This document shows positions 22,266 to 34,499 of a stretch of DNA of 64,000 nucleotides, piece by piece. The stretch is from Nageia nagi (Eukaryota; Pinophyta). The stretch lies in NCBI GenBank assembly GCA_050084985.1, contig JBITNC010000001.1:77066001-77130000 (forward strand), read 5' to 3'. The translations under genes and the position numbers were made by a program. Every line of letters starts with the position of its first letter. Position 1 is the first letter of the stretch. Under the pieces are notes generated by a model that was not told where the DNA came from, made no database searches, and saw only the letters and a list, made by a program, of their open reading frames with translations.

Positions 22266-22973
22266 CTAATAATTTAAATCATTTACTAAAATAATTTTAG
22301 TTGTTAATAATGATTCTCTAAGTAGATCCCTTCCAAATATTTCCACAAGTTGAGGGCCATTCAAATAGTTTTGTTCTATGATCTTCTTCAAATGAACACT
22401 TTTAATGCCCTCATTAAGAATTTTTACTTGTTTATCTTGGAAGGGAAGTAAAAGATGATTATAGTCTAAAGCTAAATATGCTTTCAATTTGGCAATGAAT
22501 TCTCTAGATAGACATAGTCCAAATAGAGGTGGAAGATCAACCTTAATAATATCTTGAATAACACAAATGTTAGGGAATATATTTAAAGTTATTAAGACCC
22601 TTTTAACACTATCAATGACATCTATAGGGAAAGAATCCAATTATATGACACCATTAATGCATCTTGTAATATATAATTTCATTTCATTTGCAATAACTTT
22701 AGGGATCATATTTATTGCAACTTCAAAATCTATCATACAGTTATTTACTACCCAACCTTCTAATCTTAGGGATAGATAGAATGGTAGGGGTCTTCTTATA
22801 CCTATAGGAGCTAGAGGGATGTCATCAGATATTGCAAATATAATATTTCCTTTATTTATCCTCTTCTTACTATTTCTTAATTTCAAAGCCTCTTGCAAAA
22901 GATCTAATTGACCTAGTATCTTTAATGTATCAAACATAGTCAACTTAGAAGGAGTTTTTTTTAGTTCTTCCAT
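22266..22973 (-). pseudogene. Protease region of G2 pol
   Basis: Two frames in series (22973-22641 and 22640-22266) make about 235 codons with one stop. The core is SLRLEGWVVNNCMIDFEVAI then NMIPKVIANEM, which resembles the retropepsin segment VVNNC-L-D-G-G-A of Tat-type elements. Here the expected D-S/G-G appears as D-F-E. It lies upstream of the second RNase H. The N-terminal part (FDTLKILGQLDLLQEAL) is not diagnostic. Confidence 0.7.
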
Positions 22974-23199
22974 ACTATTATATAGAGCATATGGGATTAA
23001 CTTACTTAATTCTACTTGTTAATGTGTTTTGAATAATTGAGTGGCTTTTTCTTTATGATGATTTGTAATAAAAGGATACCTCAAAGTATTAGGTCTCTCC
23101 TTCTCCAAGACTTCTTTTCTGACTACAGTGGAATTTGTATAAGTAGAAATATTAGTATCCATATTTTAAGAAACATTGCCCAGATGTGTTAAGAATTGA

Positions 23200-24570
23200 T
23201 CTAGTTGATTTTGAGGTTATGCTAAGGGAGCCTTAGCTTTCTTATATTTAGGTAGTACTAGAATAGATGGTTGATTTTTCTAAGTGACTAGGGGTTGTTG
23301 TGGAGTTATTGAAGAAGAAGCTCTAGTTTAAACATAGTTCGCTTGTTCTGTAGCATATATTGAAAGCTAAAAATTTACCATGATGAGATTAGCAATAGAA
23401 TCTAATGTAGGTTCCACCATTTGGTCCAAATGTAATCTCAAATATTGATGTTGATAAATCACATATGAGTCTAGAAAATGAGGAGCTAAACATGGTGAAC
23501 ACCATTCTATAATGCTCGAAGCAACACTTTATGTGGAACTTGTCATAACAATATTTTCAATTATTTTTAGAGAATTTTATTATTCTAGCTAGTTCATTTT
23601 GGGTTGGAATCTAGGTTGATACTAATTATCATATCTTCTATAATTAAAACCTTGATTCTACCTTTCTTGCAAAGTGAGCTTGTTGGTAAGGTTCTAATAG
23701 TTATCTTCAATTACCTTATCCTTTCCTCTTCTTGAGATTTGGGATCAGTATTAGCACTAGTGGATGTAAGAGTAGGTAATGTCAGTATCTAATTTTGAAT
23801 AATAGGCTTAGGAGGAGGTGGTAAGGCTAAAAATCTAGGATGAGCAATTTAAAGGACTTGTTTAGGAGGTAAATCAAGAAATAATGGCATAATAGCTATG
23901 GGTAGCATCTTTCTAGAGGATACCAAGGTATGCTTAGAAGTTTTTATTATCTGGTAAACATCTACGAAGGTATCTCCTGACATAACAATGAGCATATTAA
24001 TGTCTGGGAGAAAGGCCTTCCTATAATATACCAAAGCTTATGCACTTGTTGGTCTAATCCTAACTAGAATAGACTTTCATGTTCTCTAAAATCTAATATT
24101 GAAATCATCAGTGACTAATGAGGATGTCTTTTGATACATGCTATAAGGCTAAGGAATGTACTATCATCACCATCTATAGTAAATCTTTTTATTAAAGTTT
24201 AACTTAACTCTCCCCATGAATTTATATATTAAGGTGTGAGAGTTTTGAACCATTCAACTACTTTACCTTCAAAAGAGTGTGATAATAACCTAGTCATCAT
24301 AGTTTCATTAGTAATATCAAAGCTTAAATCCAATAAGGAAACATCTTGACAATGTTCATATGATGTTTTATCAAACCCATCATATTTAGGTAATACTTTG
24401 AATGTTGCTTGAGGTATAGCAAGGGAATTAGTAGTAATAACCAAAGGGTGGCCATTATTCCAAGCAAAAAAATTTGCTACTTGAGACATGCTTGGAGTAT
24501 TAGCAAAAGGTGAAGGATTTTTTAGGGTTGAATTGAATACAGCTAATAATAGGATTTCCCTCAAGGGAAG
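23200..24570 (-). pseudogene. Gag of G2, decayed
   Basis: The frame 24564-24229 includes ATFKVLPKYDGFDKTSYEHC, then LLSHSFEGKVVEWFKTLTP and INSWGELS. This is the Retrotrans_gag core: LPKF-G ... sLeG-A--WF--L ... I-sW--L. It continues in other frames to about 23850. A proline-rich tail follows without a clear zinc knuckle. It sits next to the 5' LTR, as expected for gag. Confidence 0.75.
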
Positions 24571-24891
24571 TATAAGGAATACAACCCATGAAATCTTTCA
24601 CCTAGTCCTCTTGTGAGGAACTAATAGCTCTTGAAACCTAGGTTGTCTTAAGAGAATTTCTAGCACTACTTCTAGTAAGTCTATGTTCTGGAGGTGCCAG
24701 GGTTCAAAATATTGACTAGTTAACAATAGATTCACTAATAAGGTTAAAAGAACCATATAATTTTTGAAGAATCAATTGATAGCCCACTATACATGGCTAT
24801 CTGGCCTATTTACACCCCTAAAATATGAAATTTTTATTCACATCCCATCAGGCATACCAAAAATGAAAGTTTTTACTATTGATTAGTATAA

Positions 24892-27009
24892 TGTAACCTT
24901 AAAGGTTTTGGTTTGGTTGAGTTCTCCATTGCTTGCAATAGTAGGTTCCTTGAAAGAGTAGAAGATGGTGAGAATGTGCTCATGTTCATTTTCTACTCAA
25001 TCTCTAGGCTATAGGCCAATTTCTATCTATTATGAAGGTTAAAAGTAATAGGAAAGAGATAAAAGGTGTATACTTATAGGAAAGAGATTAACAAATTGAT
25101 CTAAAACTAAAGCAAGAACTTCATAGCCCAGGCATTACAACATAAGCAGCAATCCATAACCAAGATTAAAAATAGTAAGCTATCTTACCCTTGGGGTCTC
25201 GCAATCATAATACATAGCCATAACTTAATACATCATATCATACATAATATTTGCAAAAGAAATAAATAGCCACTTGTTGTAGAAGGGCAAAGCAATTTCT
25301 ATTTGCATTATCATATATGAAACTATCTTACACATTTGGGCAAATTTGCTAGGATGTTTGACCTCTTTGATTTCTAACAATTTACCATTTATACATTTAC
25401 ATGCCTTGGTAGGTTGTTGTCTATCATTAATATACATAATTACTCATCTTGATTGAAACAAGCTAAGGAAACTATTTATAATAAATTTTATAACTATCTT
25501 AGATTATACAATGAATAAGTACCAACATTATGACTATCTAGGAAATTGAATTTTTTGAACAATCATATTCATTAAGCTGCAATCCTCCTAACATGTTTTT
25601 GATTACTCCTTCTTGATCCCTATAGTTTATTGAATATGGTACTATAACTAATTGAAGAAGTACTCATTTGTAGCCTAATAGATATGATCTATCACTATGT
25701 TCTATCAATAGCTATCTACTTCTTTGCAACCATTGATGATCCATATTGTAGTTTTAAATGAATAGAGTAATGGAGGGTTATGAATAGTATATTAACCTAT
25801 TTTGAGAAGAAACTACCATTGTTATATGGAATTGAGTCAAATTTGATACATTAACAGGGTCCTAAGGGTCAAACACTTAAGATCAAGTGGTCCTAGATGT
25901 TACTTCTTATCCATTACTCTTACCTTAGTTTGGTAGCTATTATTTCTTTTCTCTAGGTTTTTTTGATGAACTAAATTTTTTTACTACCCATTGATTTTAG
26001 CCAAAATTCTCACATCATCATTCAAAATAGTGGGCTCTATCTAGAATCTTCTTGAATCATCATCTACCATCACTTGTTCTAGGACCCACTAATTTGTACC
26101 AAAAGTTCTAACATCATCATCAAAAATTGGCAAGATCTATATGGGATCTTCCTGAATTATCACCTTCCATCACTTATTTTGGGACCCATTGATTTATGCC
26201 AAAATTTTTGATATCATCATTCAAAATTAGTGGGCTCTATCTAGGATCTTCTTGAATTATCACTCACCATCACTTGTTCTAGGATTTGTTGATTTGTGCC
26301 AAAAGTTTTAACATCATCATCCACAATTGGCAAGCTCTATATAGGATCTTCTTGAATTATCACCTGCAATCATTTATTCCAAAACCTATTGACTTGTACT
26401 AAAATTTTTAACATCATCATCCAAAATTGGTGGGCTCTATCTGGCATCTTCTTGAATTATCATCAGCCATCACTTATTCTAGGACCTACTAATATGTGCT
26501 AAAAGTTCTAACATCATCATTCAAAATTGATGGGCTCTATCTAGGATATTGTTGAATCATCACCTACCATCACTTGGATATAGCTTGGACTTATATTTAC
26601 AAAACCTCATTAACATTATATTATAACTCTCAAATATTGTATCTACAACTCCTAAATACTATATCTACAACTCTTAGATGTTTCCTTAGACTTTTCTCTT
26701 CCTATACATAATTCTTTTATAGATACAGTTCCTACCCCATTTCATTGTTAATATGACTTAAGGTAAATCCTCAAGAATTATTACAACACTTGATCATCTT
26801 TGACTAGAAATTTACAAGGCAAAAAAACCAAACATAAGGACCCATATATACAATAGCTGGATCTCAATAATACCTAGAATTTTTCAATATTAGGGCTAAT
26901 AGAAGACTCAAATTTAATTTTAAAAGGAAGATAGTTGGAATAAAAAGAATTTTATGAAAAAAATGATAGTATGTCATCCCAACCTAGAGTGCAATTCTAA
27001 AAGAATACA
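24892..27009 (-). repeat. 5' LTR of G2
   Basis: 2118 bp that align with 12718-14753 from end to end. It carries about six copies of the roughly 100-bp unit between 25990 and 26590. On the - strand the sequence just after its end reads TTTTGGTATGCCTGATGGG, which may be a degraded primer site. Confidence 0.88.
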
Positions 27010-27956
27010 CATATAATGTTTTATTATTTTCTTAGCACATCATGTCCTTATTGGATGGATGTTAAATAACCATCACTATTTTTAATCATTTGGTTTGGAC
27101 TAAACTAACAATTTCTCTTAGGTTAGCCTAGTGATTAGGACTAAACTAATCTTTAGTCTAATCACCACATTATCACTAGTACTATAATCATACATTATTG
27201 GGAAATATTCAAACCAATAATCTCTTAATCACATTTAAGAATGGGGCATGTACATCATGACAAGGAGGACATATTACATAACATGGCTAGCAAATATTCA
27301 AACCAACCATGTCTTTAAGTCACCTTTGTTGGTTAGGTATCAACTAACCTCCATATTTGAGTCATCTTTGTTGGTTGGGTCAAAACTAACCATCACTATG
27401 TAGTTCTTCCTTATTCATATGTTGCATCTAGGAATGGGGCATGTACCTCATGATGATGTTAACATATATGGTTTTGATTACATGTGTTTCATCTAAGAAT
27501 GAGGCATACCCCCATGACAATTTGGATACACCTTTATCATGATTTCTTATGTATGCATCTAAGAATGAAACATTGAGTATTTATGTATTTAGTGTTCTCA
27601 AGATGATGTATGTATATTATATTTATTTTATCCTTGCTCCATTATTGATATATCATTTAATGACATGATATGATATTTTCTCTTATTATCATTATTATAT
27701 CTTTTATGAGTTAACAATCATATATGTTCTTTGAAGTATGTGCCTCTCATTTTCAAGTTTCATTCTTTGGTCTTGGATAATTCTACTACATGCAAGCCAT
27801 TACAACTTACAACCAAGGCAAAGAGGGGCTAATATACATCATCAAATCCTTGATGATTCAGATAGCTAAACTAGGGAAGTGTCAAATTATTTTTCTCTTT
27901 ACCTTTACTCCCTTTGCAATCATAATATAATTTTAAGATTCAATTTCATTATACTT
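27010..27956. other. Region without gene, four loose AAGAATGGGGCAT repeats
   Basis: Versions of CTAAGAATGGGGCATGTACC recur near 27236, 27427, 27492 and 27559 at uneven spacing. No coding frame is seen. It may be the 3' non-coding part of G1 beyond G2. Confidence 0.45.
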
Positions 27957-28761
27957 ACAAAGGGGGCATCTATTGATACCTAAAAGTGATCCCCTTAACA
28001 TGATCCACTAAAGTGCAACTTTACACACATATTTAATCAATTTTAGTCATATTTTACCATATTATCATATATTTCTCAGGTTGTGTTCTTGTGTTTTATG
28101 TTAGGTACATTGAGATGACTTCAACCAATATTAAAGGGGTAAAATGGTGAGTCATGCCTAATATAAATGTAAGTATCTCTAATGTGGAGAAAGCATATCA
28201 ATATTACATTTTGATAGTCAGTACCCTGCACTTAGGTATTTCTAAATATCACCTATTGATACTATAATCTTATTATCACTTGAGAGAATATTTGTTATCC
28301 ACTTCTGCGATCATATAATTAGTTCAACTTATCATCTCTACTATTATAAAACCTTATTGATGAGCCTCATTCTTCATGAACATTTATGTTGGTGCTAGCA
28401 TTCATGCCATGCTAAGCTCTTAGAGATTAGCTCTCATTTTGGTGTTTCTTATGAAGTTTTTCTTGGAGTTTGCACAACAAGGTCACTATTCAACAAGTTT
28501 ATCTATTATATCCTCATGCTCGACATAAGTAAGGACACACATGTATTTATCTTTCACTTGATTCCTTTATCTTTAGTGTGTGTAGCTCATTTTATATCTT
28601 TATATCAATCTAATTTCATTATTCTATTATTGTAGTGTTGTATTACCTTATTCATGTATGTTTATTTGAGTTAATTAGCTTAGATAACTCATACAATAAA
28701 TATTTATGTGTATTTAGTTCTAGGTAATACCAAAACATATATCAACATATTGGTGTCCACC
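27957..28761 (+). repeat. LTR-like block with purine tract and primer-site-like flank
   Basis: A purine tract ACAAAGGGGGC lies at 27957-27967. A candidate LTR then runs from TGATACC (27974) to ATCAACA (28747), about 774 bp. TTGGTGTCCACC, which resembles a gypsy primer site, follows at 28750-28761. There is no second copy in the window. It could be the 3' LTR of G1 displaced by G2. The primer-site-like flank is then unexpected unless two elements shared this LTR. Confidence 0.4.
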
Positions 28762-29029
28762 TTTTATTGAATTTTTTTTCTTTTAATTAGAGTTATAATA
28801 TAAGTGCTCTCGAACCTAGCCATATTTTACATCAAGAACCCTAGGGTTCTTGGTTGCATTTGATAGACAATTTTGTGAGTGTGATAGAAATGATGAACAT
28901 AACTCTTAAAGTCTTGATCAAATTACTGGAAATGCCTAAGTTTCACTCTCTTATTGTGAAAGCATCTACACTAAAGGTTTGGATCGTTAATCAACCTAGC
29001 ATGGATGCACATATCAACACTCTTCTTAA

Positions 29030-29318
29030 TTAACATAATTAGCTTTCTTTCCTTCATTACCAATCTTTAACCTACATTCTTTTTCAAAATGATATTATTT
29101 AATGTAATGATAACATTTATGTTTCTCTTATTAAATATGCCTCTTCCTCTACATGTTACAGCATCTTTTCCACTGCATTTTTCTTTAGAAGAATTTTACT
29201 TTTTCCCCTTCCTTACCACTAGATATTGCTTCATTATTATTTGAAATAGTTACCTTAAAATAGAAAGCCTTATCATTAACATCATTAATTATTTCACTTA
29301 TCATTCCTCATGAGATAT
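29030..29318 (-). pseudogene. Copia gag remnant, zinc-knuckle end
   Basis: On the - strand the frame reads KCYHYIK-YHFEKECRLKIG (one stop). It is a CX2CX4HX4C knuckle whose second cysteine is replaced by tyrosine. It matches the C-terminal part of a copia gag whose N-terminal part lies at 33930-34500, beyond the inserted LTR element. What follows down to 28762 is not recognised. Confidence 0.6.
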
Positions 29319-29831
29319 TTTTGGCAAGGAAATCAATTGTATATTATATGAATGATCGATCAACTAAACTAAATCATATGTATCAATTTAATGATAGAAC
29401 CATATTAGTTTGGTGATCAAATCATAGTAGTTTGAAGATTGAATCGTAACAATTTGAAAGGTAAGTTAAGTTAACTAATTGGTATTAAGCAAAGTGACAC
29501 CAGGATAACTAATTGGCACACCTATTCTAAAGAGGTATAAAGAGGATATAAAGGTGACTTGAAGAGTTAAGAAGAAGGATAATATCAATCACTAGCATTC
29601 ATCCATCTCTCATCACTATCAAAGCATAGATTAGGCATTGTAAATTGACACATTGCAAAATTGTAATGTTGTGATATTATAATAAAAGCATCCTTTTTAA
29701 ATATGTACATTATTTCCATTTCAATTGTTCTTTATTGTTAGCATTCTTTAGAGAGGTTTGATCAATCTTCATCTATAGGAAGCACTCCCCCACCGATCAG
29801 CTTCTTTACCCTGATATTAAGTTGATCAACA
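29319..29831 (+). repeat. 5' LTR of N1
   Basis: It aligns with 33387-33920, for example GAAATCAAT-GTATATTATATGAAT and AGAGGATATAAAGGTGACTTG. The first base pair reads TT rather than TG, presumably by mutation, and it ends CA. A TATAAAG motif lies in the shared AGGATATAAAGG. Confidence 0.8.
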
Positions 29832-29874
29832 ATATCCTAACTAACTATACTACAATGGACTCTCACATATTGAA

Positions 29875-30960
29875 GATTTGAACCTTTGAAATTTGATAGT
29901 TGATGATAGAATATAGTTATTTAAATCTGATAGTTGATGATAGAATATAGAATATAGACTACAATATAGTTATTTAATCAAGAGGAGAAAGACAAATTTG
30001 ATAGTTGATGATACTAATCATGAGTAGTGTTTCACAACTCATGAGATAGATGCAAGAAAGAATGGGTTTTTGGAAGGCTAGATACCTTTGATATCTCTAC
30101 TATACAAATCTCAAAGATATGAATTTGTCTCCGATAATAACATTATTAGAATATCAATAACAAATACAATAAATGAAGGTGGTGTAGGATTAAGGTATAC
30201 TAGCATGGAGAGCCCATTTTTCATGCAAACATAAGGAATGCAATGTATAAGAAAACTGTATACTAAATTCTCTGATTTCCATCAAATGTAGTTGTTATGA
30301 GTACCATAATTTGAAGTGTTAGAAGTTAGGTGATTATTTAATAGAATAACCTTTGAAATAATGCATTATATGGAATTACATTTTTAGAAAAGTCGATGTC
30401 TACAACTGTTAGGAGCGGATGGAATTTTGGTTAATCATCAAAAACTAGTTGTGATGGTTTTATATCAAATTTTATTATTGAGAAAGAGCATATCCACAAA
30501 CATAGGCAATGAAAATTGGAGGTTTTAATGACACTAAGTCTATTCCAAATTTGTTGCATGATGCGTGTGAATATAAGATGGCTCATGTATTGTTTGACAA
30601 AATTCTAAAATGGATGTCTTCAAAAATCCCTAAGGATTTCTATAATATATGAAATCTCTAGAAGTAAAACCAAATGTTGTAATCCTTTTTCAATGATCTG
30701 TTAGTATATTCATTACAAAGTTTTTGAAAGGATTTGGTCAAATATATGTAGGCAAATGTGGTAGCATGGAGAAAGCACTCATATTGTATGATAAATACCT
30801 CATCAAAATGCAGCTAAACATAACTATAATAAGGTAACCAAAGTTTATCTCCAAGATTTTTAATAGAGCATAGGAAGCAACATGTAGCTACATTTATAAA
30901 ATCCAACTGATTTATTAAATTTGGTCTCTAAATGACAACATCATCATTAGAAATATATAA
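29875..30960 (+). pseudogene. Possible captured PPR gene fragment inside N1
   Basis: In mixed frames I read EYKMAHVLFDKILKW (about 30571), MKSLEVKPNVVILF (about 30649) and YVGKCGSMEKALILYDK (about 30744). These resemble successive parts of plant pentatricopeptide repeats: -KMA--LFDKMP-, -M---GVKPN-VTF- and MY-KCGS-EKA--LFDK. The order and spacing fit PPR architecture, but no frame is open and the similarity is from memory. It could be chance in AT-rich sequence. The 30450-30820 part is the best supported. Confidence 0.35.
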
Positions 30961-33378
30961 CAAGGTAAATAATGAATACTATTAAATTACAAGGAGTAGG
31001 AGGGATATCCTTGGGTTCAGGTGTTTTGGTATTTGGATTCATTACAACAATAAATAAAGGTCCCTATAGGAGAATTTGATGGCCAAGTTGGTGACCGCAT
31101 AGTCACGTAGTGGTAATTTATAGAGAAGCATAGTAATGATGAATGCAATATGTAAATTCAACATCACTAATGACCTGTAGTGATAGAAAAATAGTGATCC
31201 TAGTGGAGCAACAAATAATAAATCCCAAGGATGGACTATGGTTAGCTGATAATGTAGGGAAGGAATACTAAGTGATAACACTGATGACTACAAGGAAATA
31301 ATTACATAATGAAGAGCAATGAATAACCTCCAAAAGCCAATTTGTTAGTCACTAATGAAGAGGTCATTATCATCAATCACCAATGTATTAAAAGTTATCC
31401 CATCCAATCATACAATGAAAACCATTTTGAGTGAGATGGGGTAAATTTAAGTCTAATGTAGGTGATAAGTGAATGAAATAGCTTAACAATAGAGGATTGC
31501 AAGAAGTTAAAGCCTACAAAGAGTAGTGGGTACTTCTACTTGTGATAGAAAAAAAGAAGCATCACATGCTTCAACCATCCATAGTGATAGATTTATATGA
31601 GTGTGATATTCATATTGATATAGAGATTTATTGATGTAGATGAGGCAATAAAAGTATAAAAACATAAGCAAAGAAAAATAAGATTAATTGATAGTATGAT
31701 GTTGACAACAAAGAGATACATACATTGCTAATTTTAACAACATTGTCAATTGATGATCAACTACTAGTGAATAGCAATGAGGTTTGTATTAAAATGCAAG
31801 TACCAAATGAAGAATAATGGGAACATAACTATGAAGATGGTATACAGGATTCCAATGGTGTGTGTGGAGAAGGTATGTTAAAATAAATAAACTTCAATAA
31901 AGGGTAGTTGATCAAGATTCTTCAAGTCATGACCAAGACTTTGCTAGATGGTTTCGCTAGACATTTTGGTAGAGATAAAATGGAAAATGATGGGTAGTAA
32001 AAAGAATCACCAAAGAATGGAAGTTGTAAATTTACAAACTCACTCTATAATTTTTGGTGACATCAAAAATGAAATTAGGTATTTCATTATTAGTAACCAT
32101 GATTCCAATTGATAAAGATATAAGAAATCATTTTATCATTGAATCAAACAAATCACCAATTTGAATGAGAAATTATTAAAGAGCAAAATATGAGGGAGAA
32201 CTCATAAGGATCCAAAACATACACCTAAGAGTCATTGAAGAATAAGCAATTTGCCAAATCAAAAAGAGTAAATCCAAAATCATTAAAACAAAAATAGTAA
32301 TTAATAATGAGCAAATTATTATTATAGGAAGCATCCAAGGAAGATTGGTGAAGAAATGATAGATATTGTAGGGAGTAGAGAGAGACCATGATTTGAAATG
32401 GAAAAATCAATGGAGCACTTTTGATTTTTGGAAAGGCATCAACCCTAGAAGTAGGTTTTAACCAATTGATCTGAATAGAGTAGAGGTAGAGTAGGGTAGT
32501 AGGCATAGCAAACAGGCAAGAGGAGATAACCTAAGCTAAGGCCTTTGTAACCTATTCCTAGGAGGTTACATCATTTCTTCATCGATATGGTAAGGAGATT
32601 TGGCTGATTTTAAAGAGAGAAAAGAAAAAGGAACATCTCCTTTTTTTGCTATGATTTATCAAGATCTTGAATGATGCCCTTATCAATATAATACCAAGTT
32701 ATTTAACAAAATCCTTAAGAATGAGTCTTCATTTTTAAGTTGGGGAGGAGATGTTTGTAGAAAATCAATTGACAAGGTTTGATAAGAAAAAGAGAGAAAG
32801 AAAAGGAGAGACTTTTTACACTAAAAAAGAGGGAAGAAGTATGAATAAAAGGAGAGATTGAGAAGGTGTTTCAAAGTAGGGCTAGGATAGTAGAATAGGA
32901 GGAATGGATAATCTTAGCCAGTGATTGATATTGAGAGTGGTTGACTTATTGATGTGGCATACCAACTTAAGAATTGCCATCTTCGAGATCAAAGATGAAC
33001 TAGTAGGATTGTTGATAAAAAGTAAGAGAAAATGGACCCTAAATTGGTGGAAAATCAAGAAACTGCTGAGGAGATATCAACTTATGAACTACCACCTCAA
33101 AAATTGGAGATGAACCTTGAGGTAAGAGTTCTTGATGAATTGATAGCTATTTTAGCATGGTTGACTACCTATGTTATACCAACTGATGACTCACCATTCT
33201 TAGAAATAAGGATGAACTATGATTGGACTAAGAATATAGAGATATGATCGATAGAGATCATAGAGTTAGAATATAATAATTAGATGAAATAATTTTGAGA
33301 ACCTCCTCTACCTTTGTACTTTCTCCATCCCAAAAATCAAATAAAGTAAGTCTCAAGGGTGATCCTTGGTATTAAGTT
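30961..33378 (+). other. Rest of the N1 interior
   Basis: No recognised protein. Two overlapping frames at 32925-33247 have no known motif. A second purine-tract and LTR-start-like sequence (TTGGGGAGGAGATGTTTGTAG at about 32738) resembles the true one at 33376. Confidence 0.4.
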
Positions 33379-33386
33379 AGGGAGGA
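33379..33386 (+). promoter_or_regulatory. Polypurine tract of N1
   Basis: A short purine run (AGGGAGGA) sits directly before TGTTGGTAAGG, the start of the 3' LTR. Confidence 0.7.
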
Positions 33387-33920
33387 TGTTGGTAAGGAAA
33401 TCAATCGAATATTATATGAATGATTGACCAACTAAACTAAGTCATATTTATCAATTTGTAGATCAAATCGTATCAATTTGGCAACCAAAATGTAGCTATT
33501 TTATGAGTGAACCATAGCGGTTTAAAGGGAAAGCTAAGTTAACTAATCAGTATTAAGTGAAGTGACACTAAGATAACTAATTACCACACCTATTCTAAAG
33601 AGGTACAAAGAGGATATAAAGGTGACTTGAAGTGTTAAGGAAAAGGATAATATCAATCATTAGCATTCATCCATCTCTCATCACTATCAAAGCATAGATT
33701 AGGCATTATAAATCGATACATTGTAAAAGTTCCCATCGGCACACCCATGAGTGTGCCAACTAGTGACCCATTGTATTGTAACATTATGACAGGACATTTA
33801 TTTCTATTTCTATTATTCTTTATTGTTATTGTTCTTTAGAGAGGTTCAATTGATCTTCATCTGTAGGGAGCACTCACCCCATCGATCGGCTTCTTTACCC
33901 CGATATTAAGTCAACTAACA
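33387..33920 (+). repeat. 3' LTR of N1
   Basis: 534 bp, starting TGTTGGTAAGG and ending CTAACA. Compared with the 5' LTR it has extra sequence around 33728-33795. That part holds a perfect 7-bp inverted repeat, GGCACAC (33738-33744) and GTGTGCC (33751-33757). Confidence 0.8.
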
Positions 33921-33929
33921 TATATAATA

Positions 33930-34495
33930 TATAGGTTATTAGTTATCAAATTCAAGAGTGGATAAGTCCATTCTCTCATTAATAATAATGGTCATATTGT
34001 TCTATTTTAGGGTGAATGTTATTAAAACATTTTAACTATAACCTTATAATTTTCATTGTTTTACTAAGATTTATTATTTTTTTAACAACAATCTTTACCC
34101 TTATATAATAATCATTAAAAGTATTAGCCTCTTACATTTTCAAACTCTCTTCTTAAAGTTTACAAGTTGACTTATTTGACTTGGTCACTCCCTTGGTAAC
34201 CTTCTTTCAAAGCTTTCCATGCATATTCAACTATCCCACAACATCCCATACTAGGTTGATTGAATTTGGTAAAGAGATAAAGATTTTTTATTTTGTGCAA
34301 CCTTCTTGGCTTCCTTATTTACTACTGCAACTATATTCCAACTAGTTGGTTCATTATATCTATCTTCAATAATATTCCAAAGATATTTTTCCATTGATAA
34401 GATCTTCATTTTTATGCTCATGTTTTCATAGTCCTCCCTATTGAAATTAGAAATAGGGAAGTAGTTAGTGTTGTTGTCCATTACACCATAATCAA
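33930..34495 (-). pseudogene. Copia gag remnant, N-terminal part
   Basis: The frame 34481-34251 begins MDNNTNYFPISNFNREDYEN, then MSIKMKILSMEKYLWNIIED and KKSLSLYQIQS. Past a stop it continues EYAWKALKEGYQGSDQVK and LRREFENVRG. This is the UBN2-type copia gag pattern (-F-G-NYE-WSIKMK- ... LW-IVE-GY-EP ... A---L--Q- ... AWE-L---Y-G---V---L-TLRREFE). It is split by N1 and resumes at 29318. Confidence 0.8.
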
Positions 34496-34499
34496 CAAA

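Larger units (their letters stand above)
12718..27009 (-). mobile_element. Ty3/gypsy element with second RNase H, decayed (G2)
   Basis: A 14.3-kb element read on the - strand. Its 5' LTR is 24892-27009 and its 3' LTR 12718-14753. Between them, in transcript order, lie gag, protease, a second RNase H, RT, RNase H, integrase and a long unidentified coding-like region. The LTRs begin and end TG...CA and differ clearly (more than a tenth of sites in the first 300 bp by eye), so it is old. I find no matching target duplication next to the two ends. It lies downstream of the G1 integrase and probably interrupts the end of G1. Confidence 0.85.
29319..33920 (+). mobile_element. Non-coding LTR element inserted in a copia gag (N1)
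   Basis: About 4.6 kb, with diverged LTRs of 513 bp (29319-29831) and 534 bp (33387-33920), a purine tract before the 3' LTR and flanking 5-mers GATAT/TATAT that match at four of five positions. The 3.55-kb interior has no gag or pol domain that I can read, so it is non-autonomous. The copia gag on the - strand is continuous in sense across its two sides. I cannot see a clear primer site after the 5' LTR. Confidence 0.75.
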
